A DNA stretch of 41,939 nucleotides from positions 1 to 41,939 of the forward strand of contig DUPL01000062.1 in assembly GCA_012838385.1 (NCBI GenBank). The letters are read 5' to 3'. Positions within the stretch are counted from its first letter, which is position 1. Every line of letters begins with the position of its first letter. The DNA comes from Clostridiaceae bacterium (lineage in GTDB: Bacteria; Bacillota; Clostridia; UBA1212; DUPL01). A model generated the notes under the pieces. That model had not been told where the DNA came from, did not search any database, and was given only the letters and a program-made list of their open reading frames with translations. Positions 15,655 to 23,964 of the stretch are shown piece by piece. The translations under genes and the position numbers were made by a program.

Positions 15655-16388
15655 CTTTTAAACTTTTTTTCTGCTCTTGCAAGGTCTTCAGCATTATCAA
15701 TTTCCGCCCACGCATCTTCCTCAATCATAACAACCCTGATATCACTGTTTCCATAATAGATCAAAGAACCGAGAACAAGTTCGTAATAGCTGTTTACTGA
15801 CTCATATTGCACATAGGTACTGACAGCCGGCAAGAAATGATTAAGCATGAAGTCCTTCTTAAACTTGTACACATTTACTGTTTTCATGTAGCCTGAATAA
15901 TCAAAGTCTTTAATTTGGTGCTTTTTGATAATAAGAGCCTTTGCCTTGTCGCCATCTGTGCGAATAACTGTTCCATCCATGGTTGCCCTGTTATATGGGC
16001 TTACCAGTATGCTGCAGTCTCCTTCACCTCTGACAACCTTTTCTAGCAACGGCTTGTCAAAAAACAAATCACACTCAAGCATGATTACGTCATCTCTAAT
16101 ATAATCCTTGGTTAGATAGAAGGAGTACACATTGTTGGTTTCCCTGTAGCGGGGGTTATCCACGTAAGTTATCCTCATACCCTTGTAGACAGTTCCTATT
16201 CTCTGGATAATTTTTTCACGAAGATGTCCTACTACAATTATTACCTCGTCTATGTCGAATTCCGACAAAAGATTAAGCGCATTCACAAGCAAAGGATGCC
16301 CGTTGACTTCAACAAGCGCTTTTGGCAGATCTTCCGTTACAGGGGCCAATCTCTGCCCGAAGCCCGCAGCAAGAATTATAGCTTGCAT
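15651..16388 (-). CDS. sugar/alcohol-phosphate nucleotidyltransferase, LicC-like
   Basis: 245 residues with the nucleotidyltransferase signature AIILAAGFGQRLAPVTEDLPKALVEVNG (G-x-G-x-R-x9-PK) and the NPRYRETNNVYSFYL segment typical of the phosphocholine cytidylyltransferase (LicC) branch, plus ECDLFFD and the late WAEIDNAEDL metal site. It would activate a phosphorylated alcohol, amino-alcohol or sugar with CTP or another NTP. First gene of the minus-strand run 16388 to 11196; ATG behind GAGGTGG. Confidence 0.85.
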   Translation of the reverse strand: MQAIILAAGFGQRLAPVTEDLPKALVEVNGHPLLVNALNLLSEFDIDEVIIVVGHLREKIIQRIGTVYKGMRITYVDNPRYRETNNVYSFYLTKDYIRDDVIMLECDLFFDKPLLEKVVRGEGDCSILVSPYNRATMDGTVIRTDGDKAKALIIKKHQIKDFDYSGYMKTVNVYKFKKDFMLNHFLPAVSTYVQYESVNSYYELVLGSLIYYGNSDIRVVMIEEDAWAEIDNAEDLARAEKKFKR

Positions 16389-16524
16389 TTAATACCACCT
16401 CAAAAGATACAATAACACTTTGGAATAGTTTTTGCAAGAAAATTGTAAATTTATTCTACCTGAAATGCATAATTTTAAAAATTGCGTACAGAATAATAAT
16501 ACTAAATTTTGGAGGTTGTTTACA

Positions 16525-16608
16525 ATGATGTTTTTGTTGGGATTAATAGTTGGCGGCATAATAGGCGTAACAGTTATGGCAATGTTTCAAATAAACAGAA
16601 TCGACTAG
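16525..16608 (+). CDS. 27-residue DUF3789-like membrane microprotein
   Basis: An ATG at 16525 behind GGAGGTT encodes 27 residues: one glycine-rich membrane helix (FLLGLIVGGIIGVTVMAMF) ending QINRID. This matches the short DUF3789 pattern (G-x3-G membrane helix, then a Q-x-N-R tail). Function unknown. It lies alone between two minus-strand genes, and its stop overlaps the end of the convergent GT4 gene. The 136 bases upstream hold only AT-rich sequence. Confidence 0.7.
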   Translation: MMFLLGLIVGGIIGVTVMAMFQINRID

Positions 16609-17759
16609 ATGTTATTGTTTATAAATTCCAAAATCTTGGCAATTCTGTTTTTCAATGAAAACTTTGAGGCTTTTTCAAGGGCTCCTTCGGAAAGCCTTTT
16701 TTTAAGCTCCTCATCCTCCTTAAGACGAAGAATGGCACTATATATCTCATCTTTGTTCTTCGGATTCACCAAAATCGAACAGCTGTCATCAAGTACATCG
16801 TAGTTGAAGGGCAAATCGGAAGATATAACTGGCACACCACATGCCAGCGCTTCAAGGATTGCATTGCACAACCCTTCCGCCAGTGTGGGAAGTACAAACA
16901 CGTCAGATGCATTCAAATACATGTATACCTTTTCATGGGGTACGGTACCACAGTGGAGCATGTTCTTAATATCCGGAACCATAGGACCTCTCCCGATGAA
17001 TATCGAGTATACATCATCCATATCCTTTAAAACTTCCGTCAAAACTGCAGTGCCCTTTCTTTCAATAAAATGGCCAATAAAGCTTACGATAAATGCATCC
17101 TCTGGAAAACCAAGCTCTTTTCTCATCTTTTGTTTGTCGGTTTTGTAAAACATGCTTTCATTAATACAATTAACAGCAACAATCATTCTATCTTCAAACT
17201 CGGGGCTTACATAACCGCTCTCCAAAAGAACCCTTTTGTTCTCACTAGATACTGATATTATGCCTGAAAGCTTTTTGATTCTCTCGACAACCATCTTCCT
17301 ATTCAATATGTCAAGGCTGCTTAATGTACTTTCACCGTTGTCCACAAAAGCAGGTATACCGAACATGTCCCCCAGCTTTGCCGCAGCAAGACCGCCCAGA
17401 GAAAAGAACTGTCCATACAACACATCCGCCTTAATATTTCTTTTAACATACTCTTTCAATACAACTCTTTCATAACTTCTTTGCGTTAGTCTTGCTGTAT
17501 TGAACCCCAATATGCTCTTTGCCGACCAGGAGTTGTAAACTGGTGAATATATCGTTATCTTGTTGCCATTGGGTGCTGTTTTCTCCCTTACCAGTGGAGC
17601 AGGCTTGGTCTTCCAAAAAAAATGTTCCGTCCTGCTCTGTGGCGCAATAACCACGCAATTAACACCCTGGTTTGCCATTTCGGTAACCAACATGTCAGTA
17701 AACGCATTAATTGGATTTTCATCAGTTGGATAAGGTCCCATCAAGATGCATATGGTCAA
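16605..17759 (-). CDS. glycosyltransferase family 4
   Basis: About 384 residues from the TTG at 17759, chosen because AAGGAG lies 8 bases upstream; an in-frame GTG at 17768 would overlap that site. The GT-B fold is shown by MGPYPTDENPINAF (donor loop), FIGHFIERKG, IGRGPMVPD and the EGLCNAILEALACGVPVISSD (E-x7-E) block. It probably builds the same surface glycan as the operon downstream, although a 216-base gap separates it from the nucleotidyltransferase gene. Confidence 0.92.
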   Translation of the reverse strand: MTICILMGPYPTDENPINAFTDMLVTEMANQGVNCVVIAPQSRTEHFFWKTKPAPLVREKTAPNGNKITIYSPVYNSWSAKSILGFNTARLTQRSYERVVLKEYVKRNIKADVLYGQFFSLGGLAAAKLGDMFGIPAFVDNGESTLSSLDILNRKMVVERIKKLSGIISVSSENKRVLLESGYVSPEFEDRMIVAVNCINESMFYKTDKQKMRKELGFPEDAFIVSFIGHFIERKGTAVLTEVLKDMDDVYSIFIGRGPMVPDIKNMLHCGTVPHEKVYMYLNASDVFVLPTLAEGLCNAILEALACGVPVISSDLPFNYDVLDDSCSILVNPKNKDEIYSAILRLKEDEELKKRLSEGALEKASKFSLKNRIAKILEFINNNI

Positions 17760-17820
17760 AACAATCACTCCTTGACATTTCTACCATTAATCGTACCCAG
17801 TTACACGTAATTAGTCAAGC

Positions 17821-17849
17821 TTGAATTATTTACTTGTATTGCATATAAT
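17821..17849 (+). promoter_or_regulatory. promoter of the GT2-cardiolipin synthase operon
   Basis: TTGAAT (17821-17826), 17 bases, TATAAT (17844-17849), about 33 bases before the chosen GTG at 17882. The region is shared with the divergent GT4 gene. Confidence 0.75.
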
Positions 17850-17881
17850 AACAGTGTTCATTGAGAGAGGTGGATTTTATC

Positions 17882-18937
17882 GTGCTTTTTAGTATAATTA
17901 CTCCCGTTTACAACGAAGAAAAATATATAACACAGTGCATAGAATCGGTATTGAACCAGACCTATGCCAACTTTGAGCTGATACTTGTAGATGACGGCTC
18001 CACAGACAACTGTGTACAGATAATGGATGATTACGCAAAAAAGGATGCGCGTGTCAAGGTCCACCATCAGGAAAACCAAGGCCCCATTGCTGCAAAAGAC
18101 AAGGCAATTTCACTTGCAACAGGAGAATATTGTGTTTTTTTGGACTCAGACGACTACTTTGAGCCCATATTGCTCGAAACAGTGTATGAAGCCATAAAGA
18201 GAACAAACTGCGATTTGTGCATGTACAAATGGTACAATGTCGATGAAAAAGGAAAATTTACAATAGAAGGCGTGTTTGAGCACAACACCTTCTTTGACAA
18301 GCATAACATGCACGAATTCTACAAAAAACTCATAACAGTAAACGAGCTCAATTCCGTTTGGATAAAGGCAATAAGGGCAGACATTTTAAAAAGCATAAAA
18401 AGGGATCCAAACTTCCTATGGATAAGAAGAGAAGAAGATTTATACATTTCCCTTCAGATATTCACAAGAGCTGAAAGTATTCTATATCTTGATGTGCCTC
18501 TTTACAACTACAGAACCACAAACCGTGAAAGTATGACCAAAAAGTTTGATCCAACAATTTTCAAAAGCAGCACTGCGGTTAGAAAAGAAGTTTTCAGGCA
18601 TCTGGGCATATGGGGTATAGACGATGAGCAATCCAAAACAACCTTTTACAACTGGTTTGTAAAAAACGCCTTCAGGCTTATGAAGGGCTCGTTTATGCTT
18701 GGAATATCAAGAAAAGAAAAGCTTGTTCTTTTGAGGGAAATGGTTCAAGACGATTTCTTTAATGATGCTTTAAGAAAAGTCGACAAATCATATTACTCCA
18801 AATTGGACAGGATAGAAATATTTTTATTCAAACATAAGTTAGTAGTTTTACTTTACCTTTTCAATACAATGATTTTTAACAGATATGCGGCAAAACCATT
18901 GATTGAAAGAAAGGAAATGAGGAAAAGAAATGCATAA
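17882..18937 (+). CDS. glycosyltransferase family 2 (second copy)
   Basis: About 351 residues from the GTG at 17882, eight bases after GAGAGGTGG; an in-frame TTG at 17861 precedes that site. The GT-A domain has SIITPVYNEEKYITQCIESVL, LVDDGSTDNCVQIM, NQGPIAAKDKAI and FLDSDDYFEP. The C-terminal 120 residues are rich in basic and aromatic residues but have no clear membrane helix. It overlaps cardiolipin synthase by 8 bases, so it may glycosylate a membrane lipid or a polymer anchor; that link is inference. Confidence 0.9.
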   Translation: MLFSIITPVYNEEKYITQCIESVLNQTYANFELILVDDGSTDNCVQIMDDYAKKDARVKVHHQENQGPIAAKDKAISLATGEYCVFLDSDDYFEPILLETVYEAIKRTNCDLCMYKWYNVDEKGKFTIEGVFEHNTFFDKHNMHEFYKKLITVNELNSVWIKAIRADILKSIKRDPNFLWIRREEDLYISLQIFTRAESILYLDVPLYNYRTTNRESMTKKFDPTIFKSSTAVRKEVFRHLGIWGIDDEQSKTTFYNWFVKNAFRLMKGSFMLGISRKEKLVLLREMVQDDFFNDALRKVDKSYYSKLDRIEIFLFKHKLVVLLYLFNTMIFNRYAAKPLIERKEMRKRNA

Positions 18938-20522
18938 AAAGACTGAGTTGGACAAATTGCACACAATGGACCTTCCAAAGAGAAAAAAAGCAAGTCTGGT
19001 AAGAATAATTGCTGCTTTAACAGTGTTTCTTGTGCAGATTGTCTTCCTTATATATGCCCTTTATTCATTAAATGTTTTTGCCTTGTCCGCATATATCGTA
19101 TTTCAAGGAATAAGTGCCGTTACCGCTATGAGAATTGTATCAAACCAGTCCAATCCGTCATACAAGATTGCCTGGATTGTATTGATACTATCCATCCCTT
19201 TTTTGGGACTTCTTTTCTATATCATGTGGGGAAGAGGAAGAAACCCCAATAATACAAAAAGAAGAATTGCGCAACTTAGTACAATGACGGTACCTTTGTA
19301 CAAAAGATTCAAGGACGTCGAGGAATCCATCCTGAAGGAGTATCCTTCCCAAAGCAGGGTCACAAAGTTCTTGCTTGAATCCGGATTTCCTGTATACAAC
19401 AATACGGAAACCGTATATTTCTCTGAGGGGGACAAGTTTTATGAAGCAATGCTGGAAGAAGTCAAGAAGGCAGAAAAATTCATTTTTCTTGAGTTTTTTA
19501 TAATCTCAAAAGGACACATGTGGGACACTCTTCTTGAGGTTCTCAAAGAGAAGGTGTCCAAGGGTGTGGAGGTAAGACTTGTTTACGACGACTTTGGCTG
19601 CATATCCACGCTACCAAAAAAGTATTACCTTGAACTTCGCAAGCATGGCATAAAGGCTGTTGTTTTTAATCCGATAAAGCCTTTAATAAACAACTTTTAC
19701 ATGAATTACAGGAACCATCAGAAGATTTGTGTAATTGATGGAAACACCGCTTTTACCGGTGGGATAAATATTGCGGATGAGTATATTAACAGGGTTGAAG
19801 CATATGGCCACTGGAAAGACTCAGGAATTATGTTAAAAGGCGAAGGTGTCTGGAGTCTTACGGTCATGTTTCTGCAGATATGGAGCTATGCTGCAGCAAA
19901 ATCATATCCAGCGGATTGTGATTATACAAAATTTAAGCCTACGTATATACATAATTCAGGTATAATTCATAAAGGCTATGTACAGCCTTTTTCTGACGGG
20001 CCACTTAACAACCCAAACAATCCGGCAGAATTTTCATACATGCAGATGATAAACACTGCAAGAAGATATATTTACATTACAACGCCGTATCTCATTCTGG
20101 ACAATGAAATGGTAACCAGTCTTAGGCTGGCTGCCCAGAGCGGTATTGATGTAAGGATAATAACTCCAGGTATTCCTGACAAGAAGTATGTTTTTGCGGT
20201 AACGCGAACCTTCTACGGTGTGCTTCTTGAAACCGGTGTGAAAATTTATGAGTATGTGCCAGGATTTATACATTCGAAAAATGTGGTGTGTGATGACGAG
20301 ACGGCAATAGTTGGCACAATTAACATGGATTTCAGGTCGTTTTATCTGCATTTTGAAAACGGTGTATGGCTGTGTGGTACCGATTCCGTGTTTGATATAA
20401 AGAAAGATTTCCTGGAAACTCTGGACATGTGCAGGGAAATAACGTATGAAGAGTGGAAAAAAAGACCTTTGTACTATAGATTCATCCAGTCCATTTTGCA
20501 TGTCTTTGCACCCATGCTCTAG
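18930..20522 (+). CDS. cls: cardiolipin synthase (phospholipase D family)
   Basis: 530 residues. Two N-terminal membrane segments (about 25-50 and 68-92), the latter followed by MWGRGRN, precede two PLD domains with HxKx4D motifs: NHQKICVIDGNTAFTGGINIADEY (about 265-290) and HSKNVVCDDETAIVGTINMDFRS (about 448-470). It joins phosphatidylglycerols into cardiolipin at the inner membrane. The ATG lies inside the end of the GT2 gene, with GAGGAAAAG upstream. No terminator is visible directly after the stop. Confidence 0.94.
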   Translation: MHKKTELDKLHTMDLPKRKKASLVRIIAALTVFLVQIVFLIYALYSLNVFALSAYIVFQGISAVTAMRIVSNQSNPSYKIAWIVLILSIPFLGLLFYIMWGRGRNPNNTKRRIAQLSTMTVPLYKRFKDVEESILKEYPSQSRVTKFLLESGFPVYNNTETVYFSEGDKFYEAMLEEVKKAEKFIFLEFFIISKGHMWDTLLEVLKEKVSKGVEVRLVYDDFGCISTLPKKYYLELRKHGIKAVVFNPIKPLINNFYMNYRNHQKICVIDGNTAFTGGINIADEYINRVEAYGHWKDSGIMLKGEGVWSLTVMFLQIWSYAAAKSYPADCDYTKFKPTYIHNSGIIHKGYVQPFSDGPLNNPNNPAEFSYMQMINTARRYIYITTPYLILDNEMVTSLRLAAQSGIDVRIITPGIPDKKYVFAVTRTFYGVLLETGVKIYEYVPGFIHSKNVVCDDETAIVGTINMDFRSFYLHFENGVWLCGTDSVFDIKKDFLETLDMCREITYEEWKKRPLYYRFIQSILHVFAPML

Positions 20523-20568
20523 TCTTGCCTAAGAAAGTCTCCGGATGGTATAATTAAGCAAGTAGATT

Positions 20569-20597
20569 TTGTCATACGTCTGTTTTTGGGGTATAAT
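20569..20597 (+). promoter_or_regulatory. promoter of the sigma-propeller fusion and lipid kinase genes
   Basis: TTGTCA (20569-20574), 17 bases, TATAAT (20592-20597). It rules out the in-frame TTG at 20569 as the gene start, because that codon is part of the -35 hexamer. Confidence 0.8.
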
Positions 20598-20628
20598 ATA
20601 TTGTTATAATTTTTTGGGAGTGAATGGA

Positions 20629-22317
20629 TTGGATTTTGCATACCTTATAGTTGGCATATCAAAAAACGAGGAGAAAGATCTAAAAGAACTCTACGACAAG
20701 ACTCATCACACTGTCTATGGTCTTGCCCTTTCTCTTGTACGAGACAGAGTGCTGGCAAGGGACATTACTATCGAAACCTACAGACGAGTAAAACAGTTTG
20801 CCAACACATATGATACTGATATTAACGCTGAATATTGGCTTTTGGATATTACCAAAAACCTTTCTATTAACGCACTTCACGACAAGGACATACATGCGGC
20901 CTTGAAGGAAGGAAAGCTCGACAATGTGTCAAAAGCTGTAAGAGACACCGTGTCATCTTTGAAAAACGATAGAGGCTCCATTATTGTCCTTAAAGCCATG
21001 TCTGGTTTATCCATGAAGGAGATTGCAAATCTTCTGTGGTATTATCATGCATCTGCCAGAAATGAGTACAAGCGTGGATTAAAAGAACTTCGCAAAAAGG
21101 ATAATGTAAAAAGAAGTGCAAGTGATATCCTTGAATATATCAGGAGGGATATTACATCCTCCGCACCTGATGTTTATGACCAGATTCTTTCAGACAAACA
21201 GACAAGGGTCTCTTTTGTAAGTCACGAAGTATTAAATCTGTCGGAGGATGAAATTACCTTTACCGACAAGGATGCGGAGCTGGAATATATCAGAAGGCTT
21301 GCCAAATCAGGCAAGAGCGCAAAAAGAGCCCGCTTGGGAGGTATTGCAGCCATGGTTCTTGTCTGTGTGGTTTTGGTTTCCCTTGTCATATATGCGATAG
21401 TTGAAAACTACAAAAAGAATTATGACAGGGACAGATACAATCTAGGTTATGAGATAGCACTAGTGGAGGTAGATGGAGTTGTTTACTTCCAGAATTACAA
21501 GGACAAATCAAAACTTTATTCTTTCGATTTGAAAACAAAGAAGCTGGTGAAACTGTCTGATGATTTTGTCAAAGAGCTTGTAACAGACGGAGAGTATCTG
21601 TTCTACAGAAACAGAAACGACGGACGTATTTACAGAATTAACAAGGATGGTTCCGACAGACAACAGATATCTACAGAAGCAGGTTCGTCAATCTTTCTTT
21701 ACAACGATTATATCTACTATACCTCTCCGGATGGCATCAGCAGGATGAAGAAGGACGGCCAGGATGTGGAACTTGTGTACCATAACACAAAGGAGGACAT
21801 GTTCTTCTACGACATATTCGTTCATGATGACACTATTTTCTTCTCAGGCGGAGCAGGCCTTGGAATCTATTATCTGGATGAAACGGGAGAGGAAACTGAA
21901 GTCAACGTGCTGTACTTCGATGAGGCTTATGACCTACACATACTGGGCGGGAATATATACTTCAATACCTTCAAGCAGCATGCAGCTACAAACCGCCAAA
22001 TGCCTATGTACAGGTACGACTTGGATGAAAAAACTTATCATGCGGTTTCAGATATTAATTTGAACTCCAGCGCATATTATATCAATGATAAGTATTTGTA
22101 TATTGATGGATACGTAAGAAGCACATCCGGATTGAAGAAAGACCAGGGCTTGTACAGGATAGATACCGAGACTGGCGCAAGCAGCCTATTAATTGACAGA
22201 AAATCCACAGACATATATGTATCCGAAACATTTATTTACAGCTATACAACCGACAACGGAGGCAGCTTAATTGCCTATGATATAAATGATATTAATAAAA
22301 CCATTGTTATATTTTAA
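20629..22317 (+). CDS. sigma-70-like domain fused to a membrane segment and an exterior propeller (DUF5050-like)
   Basis: About 562 residues from the TTG at 20629, behind GGGAGTG and 31 bases after the -10 box. Residues 17-85 match sigma region 2 (LYDKTHHTVYGLALSLV, then ARDITIETYRRVKQF and YWLLDITKNLSIN). Residues 103-157 match region 4, including GLSMKEIANLLWYYHASARNEYKRGLKEL read as a helix-turn-helix. A cytoplasmic linker includes PDVYDQIL, like the PELIDNIL of the propeller protein at 2990-4891. One membrane helix (238-259) is followed by about 300 residues of repeated YFxN/YRINKDGS-type blades (DUF5050-like). It reads as sigma factor, anti-sigma linker and sensor in one chain. The sigma part could also be decayed into a signalling or adaptor domain. 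Confidence 0.8.
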   Translation: MDFAYLIVGISKNEEKDLKELYDKTHHTVYGLALSLVRDRVLARDITIETYRRVKQFANTYDTDINAEYWLLDITKNLSINALHDKDIHAALKEGKLDNVSKAVRDTVSSLKNDRGSIIVLKAMSGLSMKEIANLLWYYHASARNEYKRGLKELRKKDNVKRSASDILEYIRRDITSSAPDVYDQILSDKQTRVSFVSHEVLNLSEDEITFTDKDAELEYIRRLAKSGKSAKRARLGGIAAMVLVCVVLVSLVIYAIVENYKKNYDRDRYNLGYEIALVEVDGVVYFQNYKDKSKLYSFDLKTKKLVKLSDDFVKELVTDGEYLFYRNRNDGRIYRINKDGSDRQQISTEAGSSIFLYNDYIYYTSPDGISRMKKDGQDVELVYHNTKEDMFFYDIFVHDDTIFFSGGAGLGIYYLDETGEETEVNVLYFDEAYDLHILGGNIYFNTFKQHAATNRQMPMYRYDLDEKTYHAVSDINLNSSAYYINDKYLYIDGYVRSTSGLKKDQGLYRIDTETGASSLLIDRKSTDIYVSETFIYSYTTDNGGSLIAYDINDINKTIVIF

Positions 22318-22332
22318 CCGGAGGTAACATAA

Positions 22333-23271
22333 ATGAAGTGTAAGGTTATTGTCAATCCATCTTCTGGAATGAAGAACTTCCAACGCTCTGCCATAATGGC
22401 AATGCACAAGCTATCTTCGGAAGGAGTTCTTACAGGTGCATATCTGCAGTACACAACAGAAAAGTATGACGCATACAAGATTGCACTTGACATCAAGCCT
22501 GGAGAGTATGACTTTGTTATGGTGGTTGGTGGGGATGGTACGGCAAACGAAGCTGTAAATGGTCTTATAAAAGGAGGATCTAAAACTCCATTATGCATCC
22601 TTCCCGCAGGTACCATGAACGATTTTGCTACACACCTGGGACTCCCCAGAGATACAGTCGGACTGTGCAAAATGATAAAAAGCTTCAATGTTGTTCCTTG
22701 TGACGTAGGCAAGGTGAACGACGACGAATATTTTCTTAATGTTACTGCAGGAGGCACCTTGAGCGAGGTAGCCCACAAGGTTTCCATAGAAGCCAAAACA
22801 GCCCTGGGCAGATTTGCATACTATCTGGAGGGTGCAAAGGACTTTACCACATACAAATTCAAGAGCTTCCCTATAAAGGTTGAGTATGACAACAAAAAGA
22901 TTGAAGAAGATGTCTTTCTTTTTATTGTTTCGAATTCTCCCAATGTAGGTGGTTTTTCCGGCCTTCTGCCTAAGGCAAGAATTAATGACGGTTTGTTGGA
23001 TGTGATACTAATAAAAAAGCCGGATTTTGTGGATATCATCCCTATGATGATGCAGATTAGGATGAACACACATATCCAGCATCCGAAAGTAAAGTATTTT
23101 CAAACAAAATCCCTAACCATCTCATGTATGGATGAATCCATCTCAATTCCTTACGATTACGATGGGGAACTGGGAGGTAGTCTACCTTTCAGGGCAGAGG
23201 TTGTGCCAAATGCAATCAATGTCCTGGTGCCTGATCACAAACTAAAGAATCTTAAAAGGATTGAATCCTAA
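22333..23271 (+). CDS. diacylglycerol/lipid kinase family protein (YegS/DgkB-like)
   Basis: 312 residues with the lipid kinase fold: CKVIVNPSSGM at the start, the nucleotide motif VVGGDGTANEAVNGL (GGDGT), then LPAGTMNDFATHLGLP (the GTxNDFA motif), and the beta-sandwich C-terminus (SFPIKVEYDN, PYDYDGELGG). It phosphorylates diacylglycerol or a related lipid. The ATG follows GGAGG 16 bases after the sigma-propeller stop, so the two are likely co-transcribed. Its 3' end overlaps the convergent metallophosphoesterase by 30 bases. Confidence 0.9.
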   Translation: MKCKVIVNPSSGMKNFQRSAIMAMHKLSSEGVLTGAYLQYTTEKYDAYKIALDIKPGEYDFVMVVGGDGTANEAVNGLIKGGSKTPLCILPAGTMNDFATHLGLPRDTVGLCKMIKSFNVVPCDVGKVNDDEYFLNVTAGGTLSEVAHKVSIEAKTALGRFAYYLEGAKDFTTYKFKSFPIKVEYDNKKIEEDVFLFIVSNSPNVGGFSGLLPKARINDGLLDVILIKKPDFVDIIPMMMQIRMNTHIQHPKVKYFQTKSLTISCMDESISIPYDYDGELGGSLPFRAEVVPNAINVLVPDHKLKNLKRIES

Positions 23272-23964
23272 ATAATCGCATGAAACCAGATAATATTCCG
23301 TCAAGCTCTCATCATTAAGTTTTCCAATGAGAGCTTTTTCATGCACCATTTTGCCGTGCAAATGTCCATAAAAACATCTATTAATCCCATATCTCTCCAA
23401 TATTTCAGTAAATCCCGACTCCTCCTTTTTATTGTTAAAAGGTGGATAGTGTATAAACACCAGCATTTCCCTATCTCCATTCCTTCCTTTCTTGATGGAG
23501 GTTTCAAGCCTTTGCATCTCCCTTTTATACACTTTCATGTCATCCTGGGTAAAATCACTATCACCAGGACACTTCCATCCTCTGGTTGCACAAATGGCGT
23601 ATTCCTTTCCTTCATGCTCAAAAATGTAAGCATTGTTGTGAAGAAAAGTAACAGTCTTAATATTATGCTGGTTTTTAAACTCCCTTAATTTTTTAGCTGT
23701 CTGCCACCAATAATCGTGATTGCCTTTTGATATTATTTTATATCCCGGCAATTCCTCGATGAACATAATGTCTGAAAGAAACTCATCCAGAGTCATTGCC
23801 CAAGATATGTCCCCAGGCAGGACAACCAAATCGTCCTCCCTAATGACCCTTGTCCAGTTTTCCTTTATCTTGGCTGCATGATCTTCCCAATGTTCACCAA
23901 ATATGTCCATGGGTTTCTCGGTGAAAAAAGCTAGATGAAGGTCTGATATGGCGTATACGGACAC
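23242..23964 (-). CDS. calcineurin-like metallophosphoesterase
   Basis: 240 residues with the full dinuclear metal motif set: Asp8-x-His10 (SDLHLAF), Asp52 (LPGDISW), Asn82-His83-Asp (GNHDYWW), FIHYPPF and GHLHG near residue 198. The substrate is unknown. The GTG start shares a base with the uvrC stop (TAGTG) behind GGAGGTG, so it is translated with uvrC. Its 3' end overlaps the lipid kinase gene on the other strand and contains that gene's terminator hairpin. Confidence 0.92.
   Translation of the reverse strand: MSVYAISDLHLAFFTEKPMDIFGEHWEDHAAKIKENWTRVIREDDLVVLPGDISWAMTLDEFLSDIMFIEELPGYKIISKGNHDYWWQTAKKLREFKNQHNIKTVTFLHNNAYIFEHEGKEYAICATRGWKCPGDSDFTQDDMKVYKREMQRLETSIKKGRNGDREMLVFIHYPPFNNKKEESGFTEILERYGINRCFYGHLHGKMVHEKALIGKLNDESLTEYYLVSCDYLGFNPFKIL
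23303..23339 (+). terminator. terminator of the lipid kinase operon, inside the opposite coding sequence
   Basis: AAGCTCTCAT (23303-23312) and ATGAGAGCTT (23327-23336) form a 10-bp stem followed by TTTTT. It lies 32 bases past the lipid kinase stop but within the metallophosphoesterase reading frame on the minus strand. Confidence 0.75.

Noticed and set aside
16254-16260. TGTCGAA, identical to the core of a Spo0A box
   Set aside because: It lies inside the nucleotidyltransferase coding region, and a 7-base match is expected by chance in 42 kb.
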